From assembly GCF_900129055.1 (NCBI RefSeq), contig NZ_FQUZ01000012.1:1-64000 (forward strand): a DNA stretch of 64,000 nucleotides. Direction: 5' to 3'. Positions within the stretch are counted from its first letter, which is position 1; the number at the start of each line of letters is the position of its first letter. Under the pieces are notes generated by a model, which was not told the DNA's origin, did no database searches, and worked only from the letters and a program-made list of their open reading frames with translations. This document shows, piece after piece, positions 1 to 8,770 of this stretch. The translations under genes were made by a program, and so were the position numbers. Source of the DNA: Lampropedia hyalina DSM 16112. Its GTDB lineage: Bacteria; Pseudomonadota; Gammaproteobacteria; Burkholderiales; Burkholderiaceae_C.

Positions 1-84
1 GCCCCGGCAGGCCACTCGTCGTTGCCCACCTTGCCCGTATCGACATACGGGCGGCGGCGTGCGCCTAGATTGGCCTGCCGGGGC
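1..84. repeat. Nested inverted repeat at the left window edge
   Basis: A perfect 14-bp inverted repeat (1-14 against 71-84, arms GCCCCGGCAGGCCA) encloses an inner 8-bp hairpin (33-40 against 45-52, arm GCCCGTAT). It lies downstream of the minus-strand binding-protein gene and touches the dispersed repeat copy at 76-127. It could fold as a cruciform or act as a factor-independent end of transcription, but has no T-run. It may extend past the window edge. Confidence 0.6.
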
Positions 85-127
85 GCACTGGCGCGGGGGT
101 GAATCTGATGAATGACACGCCCTAGGG
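76..127. repeat. Dispersed ~50-bp repeat, copy 1
   Basis: This copy contains GCACTGGCGCGGGGGTGAAT followed by a segment ending ACACGCCCTAGGG. Near-identical copies lie at 41376-41428 and 49419-49469, a degenerate one at 11670-11716 and a 3'-end fragment at 51278-51296. The stop codon (TAG) of the neighbouring minus-strand gene lies inside this copy. Confidence 0.7.
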
Positions 128-967
128 AAACGAGACCAGGTCGCCATACAGTTCGCGCAGCTTGGCCTTGACGGCAGGGGCACTCTGGTAGATGGCGATG
201 AAGCGTTGCAGGCGGGCATCGTCGCGCCGGTCGGCACGGGTGACGAACTGGAAGGCGTACAGCGGGTCGTTCTCGAAGATCAGGCCCTTGGAGGGGTCCA
301 GCCCGGCAATCTTGATGAAGGTGGGGTAGGTGGCGGCGGCATCCACGTCGTCCAGCGAGCGGGCGATCTGCGGGCCGTCCAGCGAGACGATGCGCAGGGG
401 CTTGTGGAAGGCGGTCACATCTTCCTGTGTGGCGCGGTGGTCTGCGCCGGGCTTGAGCGTCAGCAGCCCGGCTTTCTGCAACAGCAGCAGGGAGCGGCCG
501 GTGTTCACCACGTCGCCCGAGAAGGCGATGCGGGCGTTGTCGGGCAGGTCTTGCAGCCGCTGGAATTTCTTGGAGTACAGGCCGAACGGGGTGCTGAAGG
601 CCGGGGCGACCGGCACCAGATCGAAGCCGGTTTTTTCGTTGGTGAACTCCAGGTAGGGAATGTGCTGGAACAGGTTGGCATCCACCTCGCCCTGTGCCAC
701 CGCGCTGTTGGGGGTGTTCCAGTCGTTGAATTCGATCAGCTCCACTTTCAGCCCTTCGGCGCGGGCCAGTTCGGCAGCGATTTCGGCGGCCTGGTTGGAG
801 ATGCTGGTGGCCAGGGCAATCTTGAGTGTGCGCTGGCGGTCGTCCTGCGCCCAGGCCAGTGGTGCGCCGCTTGCTCCCAGCAGTCCCAGGGTGGCCAGTG
901 CGAGCAGATTGCGGCGGCGGGCAGAGGTGGGCAGGGAAGGGGGGTGAGGGGCAGCAGAGTGGATCAT
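122..967 (-). CDS. NlpA/MetQ-family periplasmic substrate-binding protein
   Basis: Predicted periplasmic receptor of a methionine/metal-type ABC importer, 281 residues. An N-terminal export signal (RRRNLLALATLGLL, ending near ALAWAQ) precedes the family pattern: the ISNQAAEIAAELA region, a DANLFQHIPYLE segment (MetQ 'N-x-F-Q-H-x-P-Y-L' motif), and a C-terminal TRADRRDD/FIAIYQS region. I start at ATG 967 because upstream in-frame codons run through the intergenic region. No lipobox cysteine is seen, unlike E. coli MetQ. No MetN or MetI partner is visible, so either the importer lies left of the window or the receptor is an orphan. The substrate is unknown; the neighbours hint at metal, but that is inference. 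Confidence 0.8.
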   Translation of the reverse strand: MIHSAAPHPPSLPTSARRRNLLALATLGLLGASGAPLAWAQDDRQRTLKIALATSISNQAAEIAAELARAEGLKVELIEFNDWNTPNSAVAQGEVDANLFQHIPYLEFTNEKTGFDLVPVAPAFSTPFGLYSKKFQRLQDLPDNARIAFSGDVVNTGRSLLLLQKAGLLTLKPGADHRATQEDVTAFHKPLRIVSLDGPQIARSLDDVDAAATYPTFIKIAGLDPSKGLIFENDPLYAFQFVTRADRRDDARLQRFIAIYQSAPAVKAKLRELYGDLVSFP

Positions 968-1082
968 GGCAGCAGTCCGGTAGAGATGGCGGGCAATGTA
1001 GCACGATCGTTTGCGCAGACCAAGCCATCCAACCAGTGGCAGCAGGGGCATTGGGGCGGCAGGGGGTGAATCACTTCTTGTA

Positions 1083-1105
1083 TTTATCAATATCAATTTA
1101 TCATT
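1083..1105 (+). promoter_or_regulatory. Candidate Fur/Zur-type operator
   Basis: On the minus strand this AT-rich stretch reads as repeated GATAAT-like hexamers (AATGATAAATTGATATTGAT), the pattern of Fur-family boxes. It lies about 60 bp before the His-rich lipoprotein and ZnuD-like receptor genes, where a zinc- or iron-responsive repressor would be expected. Assignment is by pattern only. Confidence 0.5.
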
Positions 1106-1161
1106 ACAATCTGCCGCCTGAACCTTTTTCATTCGCCTGCGCATTTCACAAGGAATTCCCA

Positions 1162-2454
1162 ATGCACGCCCTGTTCCAGCCCTCCCGCCTCACCCGTGTT
1201 TCACTGGCCAGCCTGATGGTGCTGGCACTGACTGCCTGCGGTGGCAGCAGCAGCGATGAGGAGGTGATCGAGACCCCCGAAGAAGAGCATGAGCACAGCC
1301 ATATCGATTCCAGAGGCCGTCTGGTGATTGCCGAATCCGGGGCCACTGCCGTGCATGTGTTCGATCTGGACAGCCAGTCGGTTGCGCAGACTTTTGCAGC
1401 CGATCACGCACCATCGGCCATTTACAGCAGCCCGAATCACCGCTACGCGCTGCTGTTTCAGCGCAATGAAAACCAGGTGCAGTTCGTCGATGGCGGCCTG
1501 TGGCAGGAAGACCACGGCGACCACCTGCACGATTACCAGGCCGCGCCGCAGTTGCTGGGCACGCGCTGGAGCGGCGCGCGCCCCACGCACTACGAGAGCC
1601 ACGATGGCTACGGGGCGATCTTCTACGATGGCAGCACCGATGGCACCACCGCCTCGTCGGTGAGCCTGCTCAGCGACAACGCGATTGCCGCTGGCACACC
1701 CGTGGCGACGCTGTCCCTGCCGCTGGCCATGCACGGCACGGCCGAGCCGCGTGGCGAATACCTGCTGACCACTTACCGCGCCCCCGATGCCAGCGGCCCC
1801 AGCCAGGTGGAGCTGTACAAGCGCGACGGCGCGGGCTTCAACTTCGTGCAGCGTTTCGAGACCACCTGCCCCGGCCTGCACGGCAGCTACTCGAACGCCA
1901 ATTACATTGCGTTTGGCTGCACGGATGGCGTGCTGGTGGTGCACCAGCAGGGCGACAGCTTCAGTGCCCGCAAGCTGGCCAACCCCGCCGATCTGGGCGC
2001 GACGGCCCGCATCGGCACCATCGTTGGGCATGAAGACCTGAACAGCTTTGTCGGCATTGCCTCGCCCGGCCATCTGTTCGCCATCGACCCGGTGGCGGGC
2101 GAAATCAAGCGCATCCAGTGGGCCGAAGGCCGCACCCGCCGCGCCCACGCCATTGATGCCGATGGCGACCATTTGCTGGTGCTGGACGACCAAGGCAAGC
2201 TGCACATTCTGAAAACCGCAGACTGGAGCAAGCGTGCCACGCTGGATGCCGTGGCCAATATGCCCACCGCCGCCCCCTTCCCGGCACTGACCGCCAGCCA
2301 TGCCGAAGACCAGGTGTTCCTGTCGGATGTCACCGGCAAGCAGATTTCCGTGATCGATGTCGAAACCGCCAGCATCAAGCTGAAATACCCGCTCAACTTC
2401 ACCCCCGGCAGCCTGACATGGCTGGGTCTGCCCGAGTACGAGCACAGCCACTGA
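1162..2454 (+). CDS. His-rich beta-propeller-like lipoprotein
   Basis: A 430-residue lipoprotein: signal peptide with lipobox LTAC (Cys26), then an acidic/His linker (EEEHEHSH, about 37-45) and a body of repeated ~45-residue units resembling WD40/YVTN propeller blades (for example HVFDLDSQSVAQTF, VFLSDVTGKQISVIDVETA). A second His cluster (EDHGDHLHDY) lies near residue 115. The start has an AAGGA ribosome site. It is followed after 29 bp by the ZnuD-like receptor, so the pair is probably one transcript. The likely role is metal capture or delivery at the outer membrane or in the periplasm; this is inferred from His content and context. I recognise no catalytic motif. Confidence 0.75.
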   Translation: MHALFQPSRLTRVSLASLMVLALTACGGSSSDEEVIETPEEEHEHSHIDSRGRLVIAESGATAVHVFDLDSQSVAQTFAADHAPSAIYSSPNHRYALLFQRNENQVQFVDGGLWQEDHGDHLHDYQAAPQLLGTRWSGARPTHYESHDGYGAIFYDGSTDGTTASSVSLLSDNAIAAGTPVATLSLPLAMHGTAEPRGEYLLTTYRAPDASGPSQVELYKRDGAGFNFVQRFETTCPGLHGSYSNANYIAFGCTDGVLVVHQQGDSFSARKLANPADLGATARIGTIVGHEDLNSFVGIASPGHLFAIDPVAGEIKRIQWAEGRTRRAHAIDADGDHLLVLDDQGKLHILKTADWSKRATLDAVANMPTAAPFPALTASHAEDQVFLSDVTGKQISVIDVETASIKLKYPLNFTPGSLTWLGLPEYEHSH

Positions 2455-2483
2455 CCCGGTACGCAGCGCACAGGAATCTTTAC

Positions 2484-4649
2484 ATGAACCACTCGCCACT
2501 GCCGGATGCGCGCCGCGCATCCCTTCCCCCTCGCCACGCCCTCTGGCATGCCTGCCTGGGAGCCTGTCTGGCCACGACCCTGCCGCTGGCTGCATCCGCA
2601 CAGGCCGCCCACCATGACCACGACCATGCGCACGAGGCTGCTCCTGCTGCCACGCAGTCACTGCCCACGGTGCAGGCCACGGCCTCGCTGCTGGATGTGC
2701 CGGTGGACCAGGCCGCCACGCCCGTCGAACTGCTGGGCGCGGACGAGTTGCGCACCCGCCGCGCCGCCACGCTGGGCGCGACGCTGGACGGGCTGGCCGG
2801 AGTGCGCAACAACCACTTCGGGGCCGGGGCAGGCCGCCCGGTGATTCGCGGCAGTGACGGCCCGCGCGTGCGCGTGCTCTCCGATGGTGTGGAAGTGCAG
2901 GACGCTTCCACCTCCAGCGCAGACCATGCCGTGGCACTGGAGCCGCTGCTGGCCACTGAAATCGAAGTCTCGCGCGGCCCCGCCACGCTGCTGTACGGTG
3001 GCGGTGTCACCGGCGGCGTGGTGAATGTGCGCGACGGCAAAATCCCCACCGCCGTGCCCGAGCGCGGTGTGGAGGGTGCGGTGGAAGTGCAGAAGGAATC
3101 CAGCGCGCGCGAAGGCGTGGGGCTGTTCTCGCTCACCGGTGGCGCGGGCAATGTGGCCCTGCACGTCGAAGGGCTGAAGCGTTCCGCACAGGACTACGAC
3201 ACCGGCAGCGGCTGGAGCGAGGGCAGCCGGGTGGTCGGCTCGCACAACCGCAGTTGGTACGGCAGCGTGGGCGCATCGTGGCTGCACGAGCGCGGCTACC
3301 TGGGGCTGGCCTACAGCAACCTGCGCAGCCGCTACGGCCTGCCGGGGCACAGCCACGAATACGCAGACTGCCACCTGCACGGCAATTCATTGCACTGCGG
3401 CAGCCATGACCCCGACCCCACCGCGCCCGAAGGCTGCCACTGGCACGGCACGGAACTGCATTGCACCGAAGAGCATGGCGACGACATCCCGCTGGTGGAC
3501 ATGCGCAGCGAACGCTGGGACGTGCGCGGCGAATGGCGCGAACCTGTCCCCGGCATTGCCCGCGCCCGTTTGCGTGCAGGCATCACCGATTACCGCCATG
3601 ATGAAATCGAACACGGAGCCATCGGCACCACCTTCACCAACAAGGCACATGATGCCCGGCTGGAACTCGAACACCAGCGCGTCGGCGCACTGCGTGGCCT
3701 GGTGGGCGTGCAACTGAACGAACGCAAGTTCGCCGCCACCGGCAACGAAGCCTATGTGGAACCCAGCACCACCCGCCAGACCGCCGTATTCGCGCTGGAG
3801 GAATACCAGCTTGGCGAAGCCGTGCGGCTGGAGCTGGGCCTGCGCTACGAATGGCAACGCGCCCGGCTGGAAGGCAGCCGCCGCATCGTCCGCACCCGCC
3901 ACGACATGGGTTCCGTCTCTGGCGGGGCGAGCTGGAACTTCGCGCCCGGCCATGTGCTGGCCCTGAGCCTGTCGGCATCCGAGCGTGCGCCCACCGCCGA
4001 GGAACTGTTCTCCAGCGGCGTGCATCTGGCATCGAGCACCTACGAGCGCGGCAACTCGCGCCTGAAGTCCGAACGCTCCCGCAACTTCGACCTGAGCCTG
4101 CGCAAGACCGCAGGGGCCACGCGCTACCAGCTCACCGGCTTCTACAACCGGATTGCCGACTACATCTACGCCGCCACCACCGACCAGCACGAGAACTTCC
4201 GCCTGATCGACTACCGCCAGCGCGATGCCACCTTCAAGGGGCTGGAAGCGCGCCTGAGCCACCAGTGGAACCCGCAATGGCGCACCGGTATCTTTGGCGA
4301 TGTGGTGCGTGCCAGCTTCCAGAATGGCCAGGCCGTGCCGCGCATTCCCGCCCACCGGCTGGGGCTGGATGCCCAGTGGCAGTGGCAGCACTGGACGGCC
4401 GGGGCCGAGGTTTATCGCAATTTTGCCCAGAACCGCATTGCCAGCTACGAAACCCGCAGCCCCGCCTACACCATGCTGAACCTGAAGGCGGCCTACCACG
4501 GCCATTACGGCCAAGGGCAGGACTGGGAGCTGTACGCCACGCTGGACAACGCGCTGGACAAGCTGGCCTTCAACCACACGTCCTTCGTGAAAACCCAGTC
4601 GCCCCTGCGCGGCCGCAGCCTGCGCGTGGGTCTGCGTCTGGGATTCTGA
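2484..4649 (+). CDS. znuD: ZnuD-like TonB-dependent outer-membrane receptor
   Basis: A 721-residue TonB-dependent receptor: signal peptide ending near ASAQA, a His-rich mature N-terminus (HHDHDHAHE), a plug domain (PVIRGSDGPRVRVLSDGVEV, SRGPATLLYGGGVTGGVVNV) and a 22-strand barrel ending in Phe (LRVGLRLGF). Residues about 279-318 form a putative external loop packed with His and four Cys (HSHEYADCHLH, GCHWHGTELHC), comparable with the zinc-binding loop of neisserial ZnuD. The start at ATG 2484 is preceded by CAGGA. Probably cotranscribed with the preceding lipoprotein and metal-repressed. Zinc is the best substrate guess; copper or nickel cannot be excluded. Confidence 0.85.
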   Translation: MNHSPLPDARRASLPPRHALWHACLGACLATTLPLAASAQAAHHDHDHAHEAAPAATQSLPTVQATASLLDVPVDQAATPVELLGADELRTRRAATLGATLDGLAGVRNNHFGAGAGRPVIRGSDGPRVRVLSDGVEVQDASTSSADHAVALEPLLATEIEVSRGPATLLYGGGVTGGVVNVRDGKIPTAVPERGVEGAVEVQKESSAREGVGLFSLTGGAGNVALHVEGLKRSAQDYDTGSGWSEGSRVVGSHNRSWYGSVGASWLHERGYLGLAYSNLRSRYGLPGHSHEYADCHLHGNSLHCGSHDPDPTAPEGCHWHGTELHCTEEHGDDIPLVDMRSERWDVRGEWREPVPGIARARLRAGITDYRHDEIEHGAIGTTFTNKAHDARLELEHQRVGALRGLVGVQLNERKFAATGNEAYVEPSTTRQTAVFALEEYQLGEAVRLELGLRYEWQRARLEGSRRIVRTRHDMGSVSGGASWNFAPGHVLALSLSASERAPTAEELFSSGVHLASSTYERGNSRLKSERSRNFDLSLRKTAGATRYQLTGFYNRIADYIYAATTDQHENFRLIDYRQRDATFKGLEARLSHQWNPQWRTGIFGDVVRASFQNGQAVPRIPAHRLGLDAQWQWQHWTAGAEVYRNFAQNRIASYETRSPAYTMLNLKAAYHGHYGQGQDWELYATLDNALDKLAFNHTSFVKTQSPLRGRSLRVGLRLGF

Positions 4650-4659
4650 AACAGGCATC

Positions 4660-4675
4660 TGCCGCTTCGGCGGCA
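4660..4675 (+). terminator. Short stem-loop after the receptor gene
   Basis: TGCCGC-TTCG-GCGGCA forms a 6-bp stem with a stable UUCG tetraloop 10 bp after the receptor stop. There is no T-run, so it is a weak or Rho-assisted terminator candidate between convergent genes. Confidence 0.45.
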
Positions 4676-4729
4676 ATGCCCCGGTGGATGGAGAGGCGTG
4701 TATGGCCCTCCACCCCCTCCATCCTTGCG

Positions 4730-5119
4730 TCAGCTCCGGTGTGGCAGTGCGTAGATGATCTGGATGCCAAGCCCTATCGCTGCCATGCCCAGCAGCACAC
4801 TGGCGGTGACATACCCGGCTGCAATCCATGCTTCACCACGCCGCAACAGCGATACAGTCTCCAGACCGAAGGCCGAAAACGTGGTGAAACCGCCCACCAG
4901 GCCGGTGAACAGGAAAATCCGCGCCTGGGAGCTGAACGCGCCATGCCTTTCTGCCATGCCGACCAGCAGCCCCATGACGAGACAGCCCAGAACATTGACC
5001 CCCAGCGTGCCCAGTGGCCATCTGGACTGCGCCGTCAGTTCCAGCAGCCAGCCGCTCAGCTTGTATCGGGCAATGGAGCCGATGCACCCGCCCAGGCCCA
5101 CGATCAGGATGTCTTTCAT
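4730..5119 (-). CDS. crcB: Fluoride channel CrcB/FluC
   Basis: A 129-residue membrane protein with four predicted helices. The family motifs are present: GGCIGSIARY near the N-terminus, GTLGVNVLGC (about 38-47) and FTGLVGGFTTFSAFGLE (about 70-86) with the conserved TTFS. FluC dimers export fluoride passively through the inner membrane. It starts 21 bp after the ccsB stop on the same strand, so it is probably the last gene of the resB-ccsB transcript. No fluoride riboswitch can fit in this gap and none was seen upstream. Confidence 0.93.
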   Translation of the reverse strand: MKDILIVGLGGCIGSIARYKLSGWLLELTAQSRWPLGTLGVNVLGCLVMGLLVGMAERHGAFSSQARIFLFTGLVGGFTTFSAFGLETVSLLRRGEAWIAAGYVTASVLLGMAAIGLGIQIIYALPHRS

Positions 5120-5140
5120 GGTTTCGTCCGTTGGGATGGT

Positions 5141-6496
5141 TCACAGCGTCCCGTAGCTGTGCAGGCCGGAGAGGTAGAGGTTCACGCCCAGGAAGGCGAA
5201 CGTGGTGATGGCCAGGCCAATCAGTGCCCACCAGGCGGCCACGGCACCGCGCAGCCCCTTGAGCAGGCGCAGGTGCAGCCAGGCCGCGTAGTTGAGCCAG
5301 ACGATGAGTGCCCAGGTTTCCTTCGGGTCCCAGCTCCAGTAGCCGCCCCAGGCTTCGGCGGCCCAGAGCGCGCCCAGCACGGTGGCAATCGTGAAGAAGG
5401 CAAAGCCCACGGCAATGGCCTTGTACATCACATCGTCCAGCACCTCGAAGGATGGCAGGCGTTGCGCCAGCGGGCGGCGCAGTGCGACGATGGCGGCCAC
5501 GGCCAGCGCGGCCACGCCCCAGTACAGCATCCAGAAGGCCGCGCCCTCGCTGGCCACACTGCGGCGGAAGGCGACCGGCTCCAGGCACAGGGCCATGCCC
5601 AGCAGCCACAGCGGCGCGAGCTTCCACCAGCGGCCCTCATGGGCGTGGTGCTTGAGCAGCCAGGCAAAGGCCACCATCGCGGCAATGGCGAACGTGCCAT
5701 AGCCGATGAAGTTGGCGGGGACGTGGATTTTCATCCACCAGCTTTGCAGCGCGGGAATCAGTGGCTGGATGACGTGGGCATCCCGCGCCAGGCTGTACCA
5801 CAGCAGAAAGCCCACGGCGGCACTGACGATGAGCAGGGTGAACGCGCCCAGGCTGCGGCTCTGGTAGCGGCTTTCGTAGTACAGCGAGAACAGCGTGGTC
5901 GTCCAGCAGAACAGGATGAAGACTTCGTACAGGTTGCTCACCGGGATGTAGCCCAGGCCGGGGCCGAGCAGGTGACTCTCGTACCAGCGCACCAGGGTGC
6001 CGGTCAGGGCCAGCACAGAGGCCAGCCAGGCCAGCTCCGCACCGATCTGCATCATGGCCGGGGGTGTGCCCGTGCCTGTGCTGCCGTCGTGCCGCTTCGG
6101 CGCGGAGCCAAGCAGCCCGATCCAGTAGAACACGGTGCTCATGACAAACAGCAGGCACATCCACAGAATCGCGGACTGGCTGGAAAGCGCGTATTTCAGC
6201 AGCAGCACGGTTTGCGCCCGCTCGATCTGCCCCGTGCCATCCTGCTGGTACAACGTGACGGCCAGCCCAGCCAGCACTGCCACCCCCAGCATGAAGCCCT
6301 GCAAGGGCCGCCAGTGCCAGCCCAGCCACACCAGCGCGGGGGCCGTGCCCAGCAACACGGCGCGGTCGTAGCCATCCATCTGCGCGCCGTGGCGCAACAG
6401 GGCGGCTGCCGTGGCCAGCAGCACCAGCAGGGCAAACCCCCAGTCGCGTGGCCGATGGTGGGGGAGGGGCAGGGCGGGTTCGGTGATGGCGTTCAT
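5141..6496 (-). CDS. ccsB: Cytochrome c biogenesis protein CcsB (CcsA/WWD family)
   Basis: A 451-residue polytopic protein of the system II cytochrome c synthase. The tryptophan-rich haem-handling WWD motif is seen near the C-terminus (WGGYWSWDPKETWALI), with conserved His in GYIPVSNLYE-side and periplasmic regions typical of the family. It works with ResB to deliver haem and attach it to apocytochrome c in the periplasm. ATG 6496 overlaps the resB stop by 4 bp (ATGA), a translational-coupling arrangement. Confidence 0.92.
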   Translation of the reverse strand: MNAITEPALPLPHHRPRDWGFALLVLLATAAALLRHGAQMDGYDRAVLLGTAPALVWLGWHWRPLQGFMLGVAVLAGLAVTLYQQDGTGQIERAQTVLLLKYALSSQSAILWMCLLFVMSTVFYWIGLLGSAPKRHDGSTGTGTPPAMMQIGAELAWLASVLALTGTLVRWYESHLLGPGLGYIPVSNLYEVFILFCWTTTLFSLYYESRYQSRSLGAFTLLIVSAAVGFLLWYSLARDAHVIQPLIPALQSWWMKIHVPANFIGYGTFAIAAMVAFAWLLKHHAHEGRWWKLAPLWLLGMALCLEPVAFRRSVASEGAAFWMLYWGVAALAVAAIVALRRPLAQRLPSFEVLDDVMYKAIAVGFAFFTIATVLGALWAAEAWGGYWSWDPKETWALIVWLNYAAWLHLRLLKGLRGAVAAWWALIGLAITTFAFLGVNLYLSGLHSYGTL

Positions 6497-8670
6497 GGGG
6501 CAGGGGGCACATGGGGGGCTGGTGGTGCAGCAGAAAACAGCCGCTGGCGCAGTTGCTCGAATTCGCGCCGGGTGTCCAGCGTCTGGCGGTTGCTCGACAG
6601 GGCCATGCTGGCATGGGTCAGAGACGGGGCAGCGTGGGCCGATGGTTCCGGCAACCAGACCCACAGCCGCCGCTCGCGCACATACAGCATGGCAAAAATG
6701 CCCACGATCAGCAGCACGCAGCCGCCATAGACCACGCCGCGTCCGGGTGATTGGCTCACCTGAAAGGCACTGGCCTGCACCTGCTCGAAGTCTTGCAGGG
6801 TGAAGAATACCGGCTCCGGGTAAAAGAAGCCATCGCTGAGGGCGGCGAAGGCCAGCCGGGTGAAGGTCTGGGTGGTGGCATCGTCGGGCAGTGGCGGAAG
6901 GTTTTCCTGCGCGCGTGCCAGTTGCAGCAATTCCCGCAGCACCCCATGCAGCATGCGCACCAGCACCTGGGCGGCGCGATCCTGCTCGGCGGGCGGCACT
7001 TCGTTTTGCAGAAACTGCGACAGGGCCAGCACGCCCGCAGTCGCCGTGCCCGCTTCGGCACCGGCGAACAGATTCAGTGCCCGCGTGGCCGACTGGCGCA
7101 GTGGCTCGCGCAGCGCAGCCTGGGCCTCGGGCAGGGCCTGCTGGACATAGCGGTCGATGGCCTGCTGCCGCAATGCCGGGGTGTGCAGGGCCTGCCACAG
7201 GCGCAGAAAGCCGTCGAGCTGGCCGTGTTCATCCTGAGGAATGCGCCAGTAGGTGAATTGCGCGTCACTGGGCGCACGCACGCCCAGCGTGAACACCGGC
7301 AGGCCATCGCCCAGATCGATCGGGCGCATGTAGTTGCGAAACTCCACGGCCTGCCCGGCACGGTCACGAATGCGATAGCTCAGGCTGGGGCCGACATCGT
7401 GCAGCTTCTGTGGCTGAATGGCCGGGTGGCCCGCGCCCCATTGCGCTTGCAGGCGGTGGCGCAAATCCACGGCCCGCACATCCACTGCCGCACCGCTGGC
7501 CGTAGACGAGGCCGCAGCGGCAGCGGCCAGATTCTCCACATTCAGCGTATCCAGTGCCAGCCACTCCACCTGGGCGGCATCCCAGCCCGGAACGCCCGAA
7601 ATGGGGGCGGAACTGCCGATCACGCCCTGCCACGGCGTGGCCTCCATGCCGGGGCGCAGTGGGCGCGCCAGCACCTGCACCCGCGAGCCACCATCGTCAA
7701 AACCAGCCTGAAAAACCTCCACCCCGTGGGTTTTCAATGGGTGATTGACGGCAATGCGGTGCTGCGACACGGCCCCGGTGGCGCGGTCGTGAATGCGCAC
7801 CTCGCTGGCAAACAGGCGCGGCGTGCCGTTGGCGTGGTACTCCACGTCGAACCGCTCCAGTTCGATGCTGAAGGGCAAATCCTGCAACACCACGCCATCG
7901 GCCAGCGTGAGGATGGCGGTGTTGGAGCGTGTGCCCTCGGCCACCATCACATTGCCCCGGTAGGCCAGCGTGCCCACGCCCATGCGGTGCCGGGGGGCTT
8001 TGGCGGCTTCCAGCCCATCACCCTCAAAGGCGGTCTTGCCTTCCAGGGCCATCTGCACGCGCATCGGCAACTGGCTGTCCAGCAGGCCGCCCACGCAAAT
8101 GAGCACAATGGCCGCATGGGCGGCAATGTAGCCCAGCCGGTTCGCGCCGCCCGCCTTGGCCGCCAGCATCCACCCGGCAGGGCGGGCGGTAGTGCGGTGT
8201 ACCAGCCGCACCTTCCAGCCCAGTGCCTGCAACTGCTGCTGCATCTGTGCCGCCAGCGTCTGCGCTGTGCCGGGCAGGGAGGCTTGGGCGCGGTGGGGCA
8301 TGGCCTGGAAACTGCCCACCCGCACATGCTCCTTGAAGCGACGCCACTCCGACAGGTACCGCGGCGTATTGCGCACCACGCACAGTCCGGTGCTGACCGC
8401 CAGAAACACCAGAATCAGCAGAAACCACCACGCGCTGTACACGGCATGGAGCTGCAACACCATGAACAGCTGTGCCCAGAACGGCCCGAACTGGTCGATG
8501 TAGCGCGCCGTGGCCTCATGCTGGGGCAGCACCGTGCCTGCCACCGATGCCAGAGCCAGCAGCACCAGCAGCGCGATGGCAAAGCGCATGGACGAGAGCA
8601 GCTCGTACACACGCCGTCCCGTGGACGTGCCCTGGGATGCTGGCGGGGGATAGCGATGGGTTCGTTGCAT
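6493..8670 (-). CDS. resB: Cytochrome c biogenesis protein ResB
   Basis: A 725-residue protein of the ResB (Ccs1) family, the partner of CcsB in system II cytochrome c assembly. Several N-terminal membrane helices (AIALLVLLALASVAGTVLPQ; WWFLLILVFLAVSTGLCVVR) precede a large periplasmic region and a final helix near the C-terminus (YGGCVLLIVGIFAMLYVRERR). The start at ATG 8670 is chosen because upstream codons lie in the dksA terminator. The gene leads a resB-ccsB-crcB unit. Confidence 0.9.
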   Translation of the reverse strand: MQRTHRYPPPASQGTSTGRRVYELLSSMRFAIALLVLLALASVAGTVLPQHEATARYIDQFGPFWAQLFMVLQLHAVYSAWWFLLILVFLAVSTGLCVVRNTPRYLSEWRRFKEHVRVGSFQAMPHRAQASLPGTAQTLAAQMQQQLQALGWKVRLVHRTTARPAGWMLAAKAGGANRLGYIAAHAAIVLICVGGLLDSQLPMRVQMALEGKTAFEGDGLEAAKAPRHRMGVGTLAYRGNVMVAEGTRSNTAILTLADGVVLQDLPFSIELERFDVEYHANGTPRLFASEVRIHDRATGAVSQHRIAVNHPLKTHGVEVFQAGFDDGGSRVQVLARPLRPGMEATPWQGVIGSSAPISGVPGWDAAQVEWLALDTLNVENLAAAAAASSTASGAAVDVRAVDLRHRLQAQWGAGHPAIQPQKLHDVGPSLSYRIRDRAGQAVEFRNYMRPIDLGDGLPVFTLGVRAPSDAQFTYWRIPQDEHGQLDGFLRLWQALHTPALRQQAIDRYVQQALPEAQAALREPLRQSATRALNLFAGAEAGTATAGVLALSQFLQNEVPPAEQDRAAQVLVRMLHGVLRELLQLARAQENLPPLPDDATTQTFTRLAFAALSDGFFYPEPVFFTLQDFEQVQASAFQVSQSPGRGVVYGGCVLLIVGIFAMLYVRERRLWVWLPEPSAHAAPSLTHASMALSSNRQTLDTRREFEQLRQRLFSAAPPAPHVPPAP

Positions 8671-8697
8671 GGGAAGGAGAGAGCCTGCCAATGGCAG

Positions 8698-8733
8698 AAA
8701 AAATCCCTTTTCCCAACAGTGGAGAAAAGGGAT
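8698..8733 (-). terminator. Intrinsic terminator of dksA
   Basis: Read on the minus strand, a 10-bp stem (ATCCCTTTTC / GAAAAGGGAT) with an 11-nt loop is followed by a run of six T. It lies just downstream of dksA and upstream of resB. Confidence 0.9.
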
Positions 8734-8770
8734 GCTGCGCAGTGCCGGGTGCGGCAGGCGATGCGGTGGG

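Noticed and set aside
1-84. Possible tRNA or structured RNA (nested stems)
   Set aside because: The stems do not form a cloverleaf with T-loop or anticodon arm, and no CCA or D-loop consensus is present.
4609-4616. GCGGCCGC (NotI recognition sequence) inside the ZnuD-like receptor gene
   Set aside because: A chance occurrence in GC-rich DNA; recognition by the local NotI-like enzyme is not known, so it says nothing about the system.
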